A stretch of 64,000 nucleotides of DNA from Maribacter huludaoensis. Its GTDB lineage: Bacteria > Bacteroidota > Bacteroidia > Flavobacteriales > Flavobacteriaceae. Shown here piece by piece: positions 27,470-37,283 of the stretch; the stretch's first letter is position 1; each line of letters opens with the position of its first letter. Position numbers and translations under genes: made by a program. The notes under the pieces were generated by a model. It saw only the letters and a program-made list of their open reading frames with translations. It was not told where the DNA came from and made no database searches. Location of the stretch: positions 50,443 to 114,442 of the forward strand of contig NZ_JARKMS010000008.1 in the NCBI RefSeq assembly GCF_029350945.1, read 5' to 3'.

Positions 27470-28354
27470 TTACATTAAATTTTCCTTAAAAAAATCAATG
27501 GTTCGCGACCATGCCAGTTCTGCTGCCGGTTCGTCATATCTTGGAGTAGACGTATTATGAAAACCATGATTAACATTTGGATAGAAATAGGCTGTATTTT
27601 CTTTACCCAGCTCATTAAGCTTTTTTTCATATTCAGGCCATCCGGCATTTACACGTTCGTCCAGACCTGCGTATTGCAGTAATAAAGGAGCGTTTATATC
27701 TTCTATTCCTTCCGTAGGTTGACCACCATAAAATGGAACCGCAGCTGCCAATTCCGGCACTTTTACTGCCATCATATTAGAGATCCATCCACCAAAACAA
27801 AAACCTACAACCCCTATCTTACCTGTACACCCTTCATGATTCTTTAAATAGTTGAATGCCGAAATAAAATCCTCAAGCATTTCATTTCTGTCTCTTTTCC
27901 GTTGCATTTCCCTACCTTCATCATCATTTCCTGGATAACCACCTAACGGACTCAAGGCATCTGGGGCAATCGTGATAAAACCCGCTAGAGCAGCTCTTCT
28001 TGCCGTATCCTTAATATACGGATTCAAACCTCTATTTTCATGTACCACCACTATACCCGGTAACTTATCATCAGCTGATTTTGGTTTTGAAAGTAGTGCT
28101 TTAATCTCACCACCGCCTTTTGGCGAATCATAGGTGATAAAACCAGAATCAAGATCAGGATTGTTTTTATCGACCAATAACGTAGTTTCGTAATTAGGCA
28201 TTAAAAAACTCATTAACGAAGGTACCGTAATACCTCCTACCGCATACATTGATAGTTTTTGCACAAAGTCTCGTCGTTCTAGTTTATTATGGGCATAGGC
28301 ATCGTAGAGATCAAACACTTCTTGTTTAATATCCTCTTTTCTTAATGATTTCAT
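27470..28354 (-). CDS. Dienelactone hydrolase family protein with Tat-like N terminus
   Basis: Alpha/beta hydrolase of 294 residues. Catalytic triad candidates: Cys in GFCFGGW, Asp in AGLDERV and His in NVNHGFHN, as in dienelactone hydrolases. Residues about 34-60 contain RRDFVQK followed by a hydrophobic segment (MYAVGGITVPSLMSFL), which fits a twin-arginine signal, although it begins late after an unusual helical lead of about 30 residues. The ATG at 28354 is used; the two preceding codons would need a TTG. The natural ester is unknown. Confidence 0.85.
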   Translation of the reverse strand: MKSLRKEDIKQEVFDLYDAYAHNKLERRDFVQKLSMYAVGGITVPSLMSFLMPNYETTLLVDKNNPDLDSGFITYDSPKGGGEIKALLSKPKSADDKLPGIVVVHENRGLNPYIKDTARRAALAGFITIAPDALSPLGGYPGNDDEGREMQRKRDRNEMLEDFISAFNYLKNHEGCTGKIGVVGFCFGGWISNMMAVKVPELAAAVPFYGGQPTEGIEDINAPLLLQYAGLDERVNAGWPEYEKKLNELGKENTAYFYPNVNHGFHNTSTPRYDEPAAELAWSRTIDFFKENLM

Positions 28355-28425
28355 TTTCAAAGCTTTTTGGTTCTATTTAAAATTACAAAAAGCACTTGAG
28401 TGCGTCCATGGTTTTAACAATAGAA

Positions 28426-28460
28426 AAAGCCTCACTCCCAAAAAATGGGAATGAGGCTTT
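28426..28460 (-). terminator. Terminator of valS
   Basis: Long hairpin AAAGCCTCAxTCCCA with TGGGAxTGAGGCTTT around a 5-nt loop, 19 bp past the valS stop, with A-run to the left (T-run on the minus strand). Confidence 0.85.
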
Positions 28461-28478
28461 GTTATTTATTAAAGAATA

Positions 28479-31109
28479 TTAGCCTAAACTTGCTAAACTC
28501 TTTTCTAAAGTTTCAATTTTAGCCTCGGCATCAGCTAATTTTTGACGCTCAATTGCTATTACCTTTTCAGGGGCATTATTGACAAAACGCTCATTAGATA
28601 ATTTCTTCTGAACAGACTGTAAGAATCCTTTGGTATATTTCAACTCTTCATTAATCTTCACAATTTCAGCCTCAATATCTATAGCTCCTTCCATAGGTAC
28701 AAAGTATTCGTTACTCTTTACCCTAAATGTTAATGCACCTTCTAACTGCTCTTCTGTATAAGCAATATCAGAAACATTGGTAAGTTTTGATATAACAACA
28801 TCAAAACGATCGCTCACCTTTTCAGTATTCAAAACAGATAATTCCAATGCTTCTTTCATAGGAATATTCTTGTTCTTTCTTATAGTTCTAATCCCGGCAA
28901 TAACCTCAGCGGCAAAATCGAACTCTTCCAATAATTGTTCATCTATTTTACCTATTGTTGGCCACTTTGCAATCACCAATGCTTCGCTCTTGCTCCTTTT
29001 TGAAATATGCTGCCACACCTCCTCGGTCAAAAATGGCATGAACGGATGTAACAATTTCAAGTTCTGCTCAAATAGCTGAATTACCTTATCAAAAGTAATT
29101 TTATCAATAGGTTGTTGGTATGCAGGTTTAATAATCTCCAATAAAGAAGAACTATAATCATCCCAAACCAATTTATAAATTGACATTAAAGCATCGGAAA
29201 TACGGAACTTGCTAAAATGATCCTCAATCTCTACCAAGGTCTTGTTCAATTTAGACTCGTACCACTCTAAACCAAGTTTTGATGCTTCGGGCTGTGGTAT
29301 ATCTGCAACTTCCCAACCTTTAACCAATCGGAAACCGTTCCAAATTTTATTGGCAAAGTTTTTTCCTTGCTGACACAGATCTTCATCGAACATTAAATCG
29401 TTACCTGCCGCCGAACTTAACAATAAACCAACACGTACACCATCCGCTCCATAATCTTCAATTAATTTTAATGCATCTGGCGAGTTCCCCAAAGATTTAG
29501 ACATCTTGCGGCGTTGCTTATCCCTTACCAAGCCTGTGAAATAAACATTCTCAAAAGGTTTTTTACCTCTAAACTCATACCCGGCAACTATCATTCTAGC
29601 TACCCAGAAAAATAGAATATCCGGACCCGTAACCAAATCGTTGGTAGGATAGTAATAATTCACCTCTTCATTATCCGGCTCCATAATGCCTCCAAATACA
29701 CTCATTGGCCACAACCAAGATGAAAACCAAGTATCTAGCACATCGGCATCTTGCCTTAAATCACTTTCCTGTAAATCTGAATTGCCAGATTTCTCCTTTG
29801 CCAGTTCTAAGGCCTCCTTTAAATTAGCGGCAACCACAAAATCTTCTTGACCGTCACCAAAATAGAACGCCGGTATCTGTTGTCCCCACCACAATTGTCT
29901 AGAGATGTTCCAATCACGAACGTTCTCCATCCAATGGCGATATGTATTTTCAAATTTCTTTGGATGCAGTTTTACATCTCCACTTTCCAACACTGCTTCT
30001 AAAGCGGGTTTTGCCAAATCTTCCATTTTTAAAAACCACTGATCAGACAGTTTAGGTTCAATGACAGCTTTGGTTCTTTCTGAGGTACCTACTTTATTGA
30101 TATGGGTTTCGGTTTTTACCAAAATACCCTTTTCCTCCAATTCTTTTGATATTTCTTTTCTAACTACAAAACGATCTTTACCCTCGTAATGCATACCAAA
30201 ACTATTTAAGGTGGCATCATCATTAAAGATATCTATAGTCTCCAAGTTATGCTTTTCGCCTAGCGCTTTGTCATTTATGTCATGCGCAGGTGTCACCTTT
30301 AAACAACCGGTACCGAACTCTACATCTACATACTCGTCTTCTATAATAGGTATTACCCTATTACAAATAGGCACAATAACGTTTTTACCTTTTAAATGGG
30401 TAAAGCGCTCATCGTTAGGGTTAATACATATAGCAGTATCACCCAAAATAGTCTCTGGTCTTGTGGTAGCAATGGTCACTTTTTCATCTGAACCTTCTAT
30501 GGCATATGACAAATAGTACAACAAACCTTGTTTTTCTTCATACACCACTTCTTCATCAGACAAGGTTGTTTGCGCCTCTGGATCCCAATTTACCATACGA
30601 TAACCGCGATAAATCAATCCTTTATTATAAAGGTCTATGAACACTTTTATAACACTATCATATCTTTCTTGATCCATAGTGAACGCGGTACGGTCCCAAT
30701 CACAAGAACAGCCCAACTTCTTTAACTGCTCTAGTATGATACCTCCATACTGGTGTGTCCAGTCCCAAGCATGTTTCAAAAACTCTTCCCTTGTCAGGTC
30801 ATTTTTATTGATACCTTGCTCTTTTAGTTTAGCCACCACTTTTGCCTCTGTAGCAATAGATGCGTGATCCGTACCAGGTACCCAGCATGCATTTTTACCT
30901 AATAAACGAGCTCTTCTGATCAATACATCTTGTATAGTATTGTTCAGCATATGCCCCATATGAAGAATACCGGTTACGTTTGGTGGTGGTATTACAATAC
31001 TATAAGGTTCCCTATCATCGGGAACCGAATGAAAATATCCGTTTTTCATCCAATACTCATACCATTGAGATTCTGTGGACTGCGGATTATATTTTGAAGG
31101 AATTTCCAT
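28479..31109 (-). CDS. valS: Valyl-tRNA synthetase
   Basis: Class I aminoacyl-tRNA synthetase charging tRNA-Val. Catalytic core: the HIGH-type motif [14 protein letters not shown] near residue 45, [15 protein letters not shown], and KMSKSLGNS near residue 535. The editing (CP1) domain shows [13 protein letters not shown] and [16 protein letters not shown]. The anticodon-binding domain and a C-terminal coiled-coil arm (about residues 805-875) complete 876 residues, the normal length. Monocistronic, with its own terminator and a 193-bp divergent gap to the DUF1573 gene. Confidence 0.98.
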   Translation of the reverse strand: MEIPSKYNPQSTESQWYEYWMKNGYFHSVPDDREPYSIVIPPPNVTGILHMGHMLNNTIQDVLIRRARLLGKNACWVPGTDHASIATEAKVVAKLKEQGINKNDLTREEFLKHAWDWTHQYGGIILEQLKKLGCSCDWDRTAFTMDQERYDSVIKVFIDLYNKGLIYRGYRMVNWDPEAQTTLSDEEVVYEEKQGLLYYLSYAIEGSDEKVTIATTRPETILGDTAICINPNDERFTHLKGKNVIVPICNRVIPIIEDEYVDVEFGTGCLKVTPAHDINDKALGEKHNLETIDIFNDDATLNSFGMHYEGKDRFVVRKEISKELEEKGILVKTETHINKVGTSERTKAVIEPKLSDQWFLKMEDLAKPALEAVLESGDVKLHPKKFENTYRHWMENVRDWNISRQLWWGQQIPAFYFGDGQEDFVVAANLKEALELAKEKSGNSDLQESDLRQDADVLDTWFSSWLWPMSVFGGIMEPDNEEVNYYYPTNDLVTGPDILFFWVARMIVAGYEFRGKKPFENVYFTGLVRDKQRRKMSKSLGNSPDALKLIEDYGADGVRVGLLLSSAAGNDLMFDEDLCQQGKNFANKIWNGFRLVKGWEVADIPQPEASKLGLEWYESKLNKTLVEIEDHFSKFRISDALMSIYKLVWDDYSSSLLEIIKPAYQQPIDKITFDKVIQLFEQNLKLLHPFMPFLTEEVWQHISKRSKSEALVIAKWPTIGKIDEQLLEEFDFAAEVIAGIRTIRKNKNIPMKEALELSVLNTEKVSDRFDVVISKLTNVSDIAYTEEQLEGALTFRVKSNEYFVPMEGAIDIEAEIVKINEELKYTKGFLQSVQKKLSNERFVNNAPEKVIAIERQKLADAEAKIETLEKSLASLG

Positions 31110-31252
31110 ATTTGGAACAGTTTTTGAATAAATAAATATGTGGTTATTAAAAATAAAGCCGAACTGACATTCTAACGGTCATTTCAGCTAAATTTTACCT
31201 AAAATTAAATACGAAACAAAAATAAGTAACGTTAGAGTATAACAAAAGGATT

Positions 31253-31282
31253 TTGAGGTTGATCTGAAAAGATTTAATTTTG
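31253..31282 (+). promoter_or_regulatory. Promoter of the DUF1573 gene
   Basis: TTG at 31253-31255, a 19-nt spacer, then TAATTTTG at 31275-31282, a full match to the Bacteroidota consensus TTG-N17-23-TAnnTTTG, 20 bp ahead of the start codon. Confidence 0.6.
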
Positions 31283-31302
31283 AAATCCACCCAAAATTAA
31301 AA

Positions 31303-31695
31303 ATGATGAAAAAAATAGTACTTGTATTATTTGTAGGCTTACTAGGATTTAGCTTGACCGCTCAAGACACTGCGGCCAAGATAGAGTTTAAGTCAGAAAC
31401 GGTTGATTATGGTGAAATAGCAAAAGGTTCTGACGGAGTTAGAGTTTTTGAATTTACCAATACCGGTACTGCTCCGCTTATTGTAAGTAAAGTAAGTTCT
31501 AGCTGTGGATGTACAATTCCAAAAAAACCGGAAGACCCAATTTTACCAGGTAAAACAGGTGAAATTCAAGTTAAGTATGATACTAACAGAGTTGGACCTA
31601 TTCGTAAAGCGATTACGGTAATATCTAACGCAGATACACCAACAAAAGTTTTAAAGATCAAAGGGGAAGTAAAAGCTTCTACCGGTACCAAATAA
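31303..31695 (+). CDS. DUF1573 secreted protein
   Basis: 130 residues with signal peptide (MMKKIVLVLFVGLLGFSLTAQ, cleavage after about residue 21) and one Ig-like DUF1573 domain: VDYGEIAKGSDGVRVFEFTN, APLIVSKVSSSCGCTIPKKP and VISNADTPTKVLKIKG. The paired SCGC cysteines are a family hallmark. Role unknown; such proteins are abundant in flavobacterial envelopes. It has a well-formed promoter and a terminator, so it is a separate transcription unit. Confidence 0.9.
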   Translation: MMKKIVLVLFVGLLGFSLTAQDTAAKIEFKSETVDYGEIAKGSDGVRVFEFTNTGTAPLIVSKVSSSCGCTIPKKPEDPILPGKTGEIQVKYDTNRVGPIRKAITVISNADTPTKVLKIKGEVKASTGTK

Positions 31696-31716
31696 AAATT
31701 ACTGTTGTAAAATTAA

Positions 31717-31746
31717 AAGCCTAACTGAAAAGTTGGGCTTTTTTTT
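31717..31746. terminator. Terminator between DUF1573 gene and aspartyl protease gene
   Basis: Stem AAAGCCTAACT with AGTTGGGCTTT (one G-U pair) around GAAA, followed by a T-run. Both convergent genes end within 25 bp. Confidence 0.8.
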
Positions 31747-31752
31747 GTCTTA

Positions 31753-33087
31753 TTAATCATCGAAAAGGGGTTTTAACTCAAAGCTGAACAACAAATCATT
31801 GTCATAACGCTCTACCAAAACTTTTATCCTTTTATCTTTCTTTACATTAAGCATGTGCATGATCTCTTGTAATTTGTATCTATGAATACGCTTACCATTT
31901 ACAGCTAAAATTACATCACCCTCCCGTAAACCTGCTGAATGTGCCGGACTCCCTTGACGAATTCCCGATACAATTATCTCTGGCACCAAACTCAACCTTG
32001 TAGCTCCTTGAAGCAAGATTTGAACATCTCCATAGGATTTTGCATTACTATTTACAACACCGTTAGCATCGGTAATTCTTTCTGAAACATACCGCATACC
32101 GGCATGTTGAAGATCAATACCACTTATATTATACTGAAATAGTTTACCAAAGTTTGAATTCTTGGTTAGTATGAGCTTTTCATTAGCATAATCAAACACC
32201 ACATGAAAGCGCTTTATAATCTCTCCGCCAAGACTGCCATTTCTACCACCAAAATCAGCAATAGTATTAAATGTTTCCATATCAGGAAATGCTGCCTTGG
32301 CATCGCTCAAAATAAAATCAGAAATCTTTAAATGATTTATTTTAGTTCTCTTTCCAAAAATATCTCCTGCCAAACCTTTGCCAAGAAAATCCTGATAATG
32401 TTTTTTTGGAAGTTGAATTCTCTCATCTTCAAACAACCAAACCGCATCACTACTACCCGTATCCAACAATAACTTAACAGGAATTTCATCGGTTTTATTG
32501 ATCATCACATGAGCATCTAAATATGCTTTTCTTCTAATTACCGACATGTCCACTACCCTAGTATGCTTAGACGTTCTATATGTATAAAGCGCTGGATCAT
32601 AAAACTTAATGGTCTTTTTAACATAATTGACATCCACAACAAAATCCCTAAACAAATCATACCCAATAATACCATGCACAGGAATACCTAGACTTGGAGA
32701 AAAATTAATTCCCGCATCCATCACTACATAAATATTTTGATAAAGGTTCTTTACACCACCCAGTTCCACCCTATTATTGGTAGACTTTAATGCGTTAATG
32801 GGATCACCTTCCCCCAAACCGTTAATGGTTATCTCAGTAACATTATTTAACTGAATGGAATCTTGATCCGCCAAATTGAACAGTATGGGCGTGCCCACAC
32901 CAGAATCTAACACAAAAGATAATTCAGTTCCGTTCACCTCTACAGGAACAATCATAAGATTATTAATGAGCTGAAATTTTACTTTTTGAAACTTCTTGCC
33001 CATTGGCAATTGGTATGTTTGTGCATTTACAGATAAACCTGCACAACCGGCAAAGAGAATCAAAAAAAGGATATATCTACGTAACAT
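31753..33087 (-). CDS. Two-lobed aspartyl protease with C-terminal PDZ domain
   Basis: Secreted or periplasmic protease-like protein of 444 residues. Signal peptide ends near SVNAQ. Two retropepsin-like lobes each carry an Asp-Ser/Thr-Gly motif: FVLDSGVGTPILF and LLLDTGSSDAVWLF, so one chain could supply both catalytic aspartates. A PDZ domain (about residues 355-425) shows SGIRQGSPAHSAGLREGDVILAVNG, split here at SPAHSAGL. The arrangement is known from Bacteroidota family proteins; the target is not. Convergent with DUF1573, divergent from the aminotransferase gene. Confidence 0.85.
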   Translation of the reverse strand: MLRRYILFLILFAGCAGLSVNAQTYQLPMGKKFQKVKFQLINNLMIVPVEVNGTELSFVLDSGVGTPILFNLADQDSIQLNNVTEITINGLGEGDPINALKSTNNRVELGGVKNLYQNIYVVMDAGINFSPSLGIPVHGIIGYDLFRDFVVDVNYVKKTIKFYDPALYTYRTSKHTRVVDMSVIRRKAYLDAHVMINKTDEIPVKLLLDTGSSDAVWLFEDERIQLPKKHYQDFLGKGLAGDIFGKRTKINHLKISDFILSDAKAAFPDMETFNTIADFGGRNGSLGGEIIKRFHVVFDYANEKLILTKNSNFGKLFQYNISGIDLQHAGMRYVSERITDANGVVNSNAKSYGDVQILLQGATRLSLVPEIIVSGIRQGSPAHSAGLREGDVILAVNGKRIHRYKLQEIMHMLNVKKDKRIKVLVERYDNDLLFSFELKPLFDD

Positions 33088-33233
33088 AATCTATATGAAT
33101 TAGTTAAGCCTTTTTAAGATACGTAATTTTTTAATATGATCGCTATATTTAACAGCACACAGAAGTTTAAATAAAATACAATTTTATTGTAAGTACCATT
33201 ATCATTTATCACTTTTGCGTAAAATATAATTAT

Positions 33234-34424
33234 ATGCCATCTGTCTCAAACAAAGGGCTTACCATGCCCCAATCACCCATTAGAAAACTAGTTCCTTTCG
33301 CAGAAGGGGCTAAAAAGAAAGGGATTAAAGTCATTCATTTAAATATTGGACAACCGGACATAAAGACTCCTCAACAAGCATTAGATGCCGTAAAGAACAA
33401 CAACATTAATGTCTTGGAATATAGCCGTACCGAAGGTTCTGAAGAATTTAGAAGCAAAATTGCCCAGTATTACATTAAAAATGATATTCCGGTAAATGCC
33501 AATGAAATTATAGTGACCACTGGTGGATCTGAAGCTTTGTCCTTTGCCATGAATACCATTGCAGATACTGAGGATGAAATTATAATTCCAGAACCTTTTT
33601 ATGCAAATTACAATGGCTTTGCAACTGCCTGTGGCGTAACTGTGGTTCCTGTCGTTTCTAAGCTTGAAGATAATTTTGCCCTTCCTCCAATCGAGGAATT
33701 CGAGAAATTGATTACCTCAAGAACCAAGGCTATTTTAATTTGCAACCCAGGTAACCCTACAGGATATCTATATAGCAAAGAAGAAATACAAAAATTAGCA
33801 ACACTGGTTAAAAAGCATAATATATTCTTGGTTGCCGATGAAGTTTACCGAGAGTTTACATATGACAACAAGACACACACTTCTATTTTAAAGGAAAAAG
33901 GCTTAGAAGAACACGCCATTGTCATTGATTCCGTTTCAAAAAGATATAGTATGTGCGGAGCTAGAATTGGTTATTTAGTTTCTAAAAACAAAGACTTTAT
34001 TGCAACGGCTCTCAAATTTGCACAAGCGCGATTATCACCACCAACCTATGCACAAATTGCTAGCGAGGCAGCTTTGGACACTCCTGATAGTTATTTTGCC
34101 GAAGTTAAAGAAGAATACGTTGCCCGAAGAAATCTTCTTATTACTGAACTTGAAAAAATAGAAGGCATTAAGATTGCCAAACCTCAAGGTGCGTTTTATT
34201 GTATTGCCGAATTGCCTATTGAAGATGCCGACCATTTTGCGCAATGGCTATTAGAAGACTTTAGCTTAAATAATGAAACTGTCATGGTAGCACCTGCAGC
34301 TGGATTTTACGCTACAGAAGGTCTGGGTAAAAAACAAATTAGAATTGCTTACGTTCTGGATAAAGAAAGTCTAAAACGCGCAGTACACATTTTAAGCGAA
34401 GCACTTAAAAATTACAAGGGTTAA
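33234..34424 (+). CDS. PLP-dependent aminotransferase, class I/II (aspartate type)
   Basis: 396-residue fold-type I aminotransferase. Seen: ATTGGSEALSFAMN-type cofactor region (VTTGGSEAL), ICNPGNPTGYLYS, VADEVYREFTY and the Schiff-base lysine in SVSKRYSMCGARIGYL. Substrate choice (aspartate, or a broader set) cannot be fixed; the length and SKRYSMCG variant fit a Bacteroidota aspartate aminotransferase-like group. It overlaps murB by one base (TAATG), implying one transcript. A near-consensus promoter (TTG 33187-33189, 20-nt spacer, CACTTTTG) lies upstream. Confidence 0.88.
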   Translation: MPSVSNKGLTMPQSPIRKLVPFAEGAKKKGIKVIHLNIGQPDIKTPQQALDAVKNNNINVLEYSRTEGSEEFRSKIAQYYIKNDIPVNANEIIVTTGGSEALSFAMNTIADTEDEIIIPEPFYANYNGFATACGVTVVPVVSKLEDNFALPPIEEFEKLITSRTKAILICNPGNPTGYLYSKEEIQKLATLVKKHNIFLVADEVYREFTYDNKTHTSILKEKGLEEHAIVIDSVSKRYSMCGARIGYLVSKNKDFIATALKFAQARLSPPTYAQIASEAALDTPDSYFAEVKEEYVARRNLLITELEKIEGIKIAKPQGAFYCIAELPIEDADHFAQWLLEDFSLNNETVMVAPAAGFYATEGLGKKQIRIAYVLDKESLKRAVHILSEALKNYKG

Positions 34425-35440
34425 TGATCATTTATGACCGCTTTTCTTTAAAGAACTACAATACTTTTGGTATTGATGCCACGGCTAGATACTTTGTGGA
34501 AGTAACCACTATTGAGGAATTACAGGATATTTTAGAGAATAACTCGTATCCAAGAAAAATTCTTATTGGTGGTGGTAGTAACATGTTGCTTACAGACTAT
34601 ATTGATGCTCTTTTTATACACGTTAATTTAAAGGGCAAGCAGATAGTTTCACAAGATGACAATAATGTGATCGTCAAAGTAATGGCCGGAGAAAATTGGC
34701 ACAATATGGTAATGTGGGCAATTGACCATGATTTTGGCGGATTGGAAAATATGTCTTTAATTCCTGGTAATACCGGTACGGCTCCTATCCAGAACATTGG
34801 TGCCTATGGGGTAGAATTAAAAGATTGTTTTGTAAGTTGTGAAGCTGTTAGAATAGAAGATCAACAATTGGTAACTCTTTCTAAGGAGGAATGTCAATTT
34901 GGCTATAGAGATTCGTTCTTTAAAAATGAAGGAAAAGACAAGTACGTAATTACATCGGTCACTTTCTCCTTTACAAAAAAGAACCATAATATTAATTCTA
35001 GTTACGGTGCTATAGAAAATCAATTGCTTAAGGAGTCTATTTCAAATCCTACAATAAAAGATATTTCCAATGCCGTAATAACAATTCGCCAAAGTAAGTT
35101 GCCAGACCCAAAAGAATTAGGAAATAGTGGTAGTTTTTTTAAAAATCCGATTGTCACAAAAGAAATTTTCACCCGGTTCAGCACAACATATCCAGAGGCA
35201 CCTTTTTACAAAGTATCAGAGGACTATTATAAAATTCCTGCAGGTTGGTTAATAGAACAATGTGGCTTTAAAGGAAAACGTTTTGGCGATGCCGGCGTAC
35301 ATAAAAATCAAGCGTTGGTACTGGTCAATTACGATAGTGCTACCGGTAAAGACATTCTAGATCTTGCAGCAAAAATTATTAAAGAGGTCAAAAGAAAATT
35401 CGAAATTGAAATTAGTCCAGAGGTCAATCTAATAAAATAA
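34424..35440 (+). CDS. murB: UDP-N-acetylenolpyruvoylglucosamine reductase
   Basis: FAD enzyme that reduces the enolpyruvyl ether to make UDP-N-acetylmuramate for peptidoglycan. Type I MurB of 338 residues: NTFGIDATA start region, ILIGGGSNMLLTD, GLENMSLIPGNTGTAPIQNIGAYG, YRDSFFK, GNSGSFFKNP (proton-donor Ser) and the final GFKGKRFGDAGVHKNQALVLVN with the conserved Glu in IEISPEVNLI. TAATG overlap with the aminotransferase gene. A strong terminator follows directly. Confidence 0.97.
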   Translation: MIIYDRFSLKNYNTFGIDATARYFVEVTTIEELQDILENNSYPRKILIGGGSNMLLTDYIDALFIHVNLKGKQIVSQDDNNVIVKVMAGENWHNMVMWAIDHDFGGLENMSLIPGNTGTAPIQNIGAYGVELKDCFVSCEAVRIEDQQLVTLSKEECQFGYRDSFFKNEGKDKYVITSVTFSFTKKNHNINSSYGAIENQLLKESISNPTIKDISNAVITIRQSKLPDPKELGNSGSFFKNPIVTKEIFTRFSTTYPEAPFYKVSEDYYKIPAGWLIEQCGFKGKRFGDAGVHKNQALVLVNYDSATGKDILDLAAKIIKEVKRKFEIEISPEVNLIK

Positions 35441-35465
35441 CCCCTGTAAAATTTACAGGGGTTAT
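35437..35465 (+). terminator. Terminator of murB
   Basis: Near-perfect inverted repeat ATAACCCCTGTAAA with TTTACAGGGGTTAT that begins at the stop codon of murB. Confidence 0.75.
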
Positions 35466-35644
35466 TACCAAACCAAACCAACCAAAAACAAAGTGGGCAG
35501 TTACCAGCTGACCACTTATTCAATATATATTTTTAGAAAACGCCACTTTAGCAATCAATTTTATAATTTAGCGTTTAAGCATATACGGTTCAATCTTAGC
35601 ATTTGGATGTCCATTATAAAAAAATATGTACATCTTTTTAAATT

Positions 35645-36208
35645 ATGAGCACTCTATTAGAAAATCATATTGTTGAATTATTACAAGAGCGAAACGAAAA
35701 AGCGATTTCCCTTTTGTACGATAACTATGCTGATACCCTATTGGGTGTTGCCAATAAAGTAGTGCGTGACCCGGATCTGGCACAAGATGTAGTTCAAGAA
35801 TCTTTTGTAAAAATTTGGAAGAAAGCAGATTCTTACGACCCTAAAAAAGCAAAACTTTTTACTTGGCTTTTTAGAATTACACGTAACACTGCAATCGATA
35901 AATTAAGAAGTGTAAACACAAAAAGCGACAAAGAAATCCAAATAGATGTTTCTGACGTATATACTCTAGGTGTTGAAAGCACAAGACCAGAATTAATGGA
36001 TGTAAAAGAACATCTAGACAAAATTGAAGAAAAATATCAAATTGTACTAGAAGCTCTTTTCTTTCAAGGCATGACCCAACAAGAAGCTAGTGATGAGTTG
36101 GATATACCATTGGGAACCATTAAATCTAGATTAAAGATAGGATTGCGCGAATTAGGCAAAATCTATGGTCCTGCCGTAATAGCCATGGTATTAAATATTA
36201 TATTATGA
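35645..36208 (+). CDS. ECF-type RNA polymerase sigma factor
   Basis: 187 residues with region 2 (LYDNYADTLLGVANKVVRDPDLAQDVVQE, split here, and LFTWLFRITRNTAIDKLR) and region 4 (ALFFQGMTQQEASDEL and PLGTIKSRLKIGLREL). It directs a stress or envelope regulon not visible here. It overlaps the anti-sigma gene by 4 nt (ATGA), so the two are made together, as expected for a sigma and its antagonist. Confidence 0.92.
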   Translation: MSTLLENHIVELLQERNEKAISLLYDNYADTLLGVANKVVRDPDLAQDVVQESFVKIWKKADSYDPKKAKLFTWLFRITRNTAIDKLRSVNTKSDKEIQIDVSDVYTLGVESTRPELMDVKEHLDKIEEKYQIVLEALFFQGMTQQEASDELDIPLGTIKSRLKIGLRELGKIYGPAVIAMVLNIIL

Positions 36209-36963
36209 AAGACAAAATAAGAATTTTCCTTGATTCTGATTTATTAGAAAAGTATCTTTTGGGAACGACTACCGAACTAGAAAGTCTTCAGGTAGAGCGT
36301 TACATTGCCATGTACCCAGAAGTAAGGGAAACCTATAGCGAATTACAGAGCAATCTTGAAATATTCGCTAAACTTCACGCTATTGAAGCTCCACAAGGTC
36401 TAAAGGACAAAATCAACTCAAGAATAAAAGCTGAACGCAAGGGCAGAAAAAGATTTTACAGCTATGCTATTGCCGCTAGTATTACCGCTATCATGTTTAT
36501 TGGTATCTCAACTTTTTTCTGGAACCAGAACCAGAGTTTACAAGAAGAGAACAGCGTTGTAAGTAATAAAATAAAATTACTTGAAGAGAACATGAAAGAG
36601 CAATTGGAAGATGTGCGCAATCAGTTTATTGTTCTTAACAATCCACAGACAAAAAAGTATAACGTAAAAGGTAACCAAAAAGCAAAGGAGCTTAAAGCTG
36701 TGGCATACATTAACCCTGTTAAAAAACTATCCTATATTAATGTTAGCAAATTGCCTAATATTCCTGAAAGCCAGTGTTTTCAAATGTGGGCAGAGGTTAA
36801 TGGCAAAATGATCAATCTTGGTATCATTGAAGAAGCAGGAGACCAGCAAAAGTTATTGGCATTACCATACGCGGAAAATGCCGTTGGCTATATTACCATA
36901 GAGCAAAAAGGTGGTAACCAAGCGCCAAATGTAGAAAATATAGTTGCGAATATAGCATACTAA
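36205..36963 (+). CDS. Anti-sigma factor, RskA-like
   Basis: 252-residue membrane protein: cytosolic N-terminal sigma-binding part (LLEKYLLGTTTELESLQVERYI, split), one transmembrane helix (about residues 88-106, YAIAASITAIMFIGISTFF), a periplasmic coiled coil (about 108-140, EENSVVSNKIKLLEENMKEQ) and an RskA C-terminal domain with MWAEVNGKMINLGII. It should hold the ECF sigma factor encoded just upstream at the membrane until released. The zinc-binding His-Cys motif of ZAS-type anti-sigma factors is absent. A terminator follows. Confidence 0.9.
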   Translation: MKDKIRIFLDSDLLEKYLLGTTTELESLQVERYIAMYPEVRETYSELQSNLEIFAKLHAIEAPQGLKDKINSRIKAERKGRKRFYSYAIAASITAIMFIGISTFFWNQNQSLQEENSVVSNKIKLLEENMKEQLEDVRNQFIVLNNPQTKKYNVKGNQKAKELKAVAYINPVKKLSYINVSKLPNIPESQCFQMWAEVNGKMINLGIIEEAGDQQKLLALPYAENAVGYITIEQKGGNQAPNVENIVANIAY

Positions 36964-36986
36964 ACATTCGCACATAAAGTATTCTT

Positions 36987-37013
36987 AAAGCCCCATTTTT
37001 GGGGCTTTATTTT
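36987..37013 (+). terminator. Terminator of ECF sigma/anti-sigma operon
   Basis: AAAGCCCC-ATTTTT-GGGGCTTT followed by a T-rich run. Confidence 0.85.
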
Positions 37014-37037
37014 TTATCTTTGCTTAAAATTTAGCAT

Positions 37038-37241
37038 ATGAAACTAGTATTACTTACCATTGGGTTGTTAGCATTGGCCTTTGCAGGGATAGCTATTAAA
37101 ATATGGTCTAAAAAAGACGGGAAGTTCGCAGGTACCTGCGCCAGCCAGAGTCCGTTTCTAAATCAAGATGGGCAAGCTTGTGGTATGTGTGGTAAAATGC
37201 CAGATGAACAAGATTGCAAAAAAGATTTAATCACAGAATAA
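37038..37241 (+). CDS. Small Cys-rich membrane-anchored protein, 67 aa
   Basis: One N-terminal hydrophobic helix (MKLVLLTIGLLALAFAGIAI) followed by a short soluble tail with four cysteines: GTCASQ, ACGMCGK and EQDCKK. The CxxC plus outer Cys pair could bind a metal or form disulfides. Similar short 'membrane or secreted' proteins occur across flavobacteria; no function is known. It lies between the sigma/anti-sigma terminator and a second ECF sigma gene (42 bp ahead), and may be co-transcribed with the latter. Confidence 0.75.
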   Translation: MKLVLLTIGLLALAFAGIAIKIWSKKDGKFAGTCASQSPFLNQDGQACGMCGKMPDEQDCKKDLITE

Positions 37242-37283
37242 GCACAGCCACTTCTTAAAACAAGGAGTTTACAATATTGGTAT

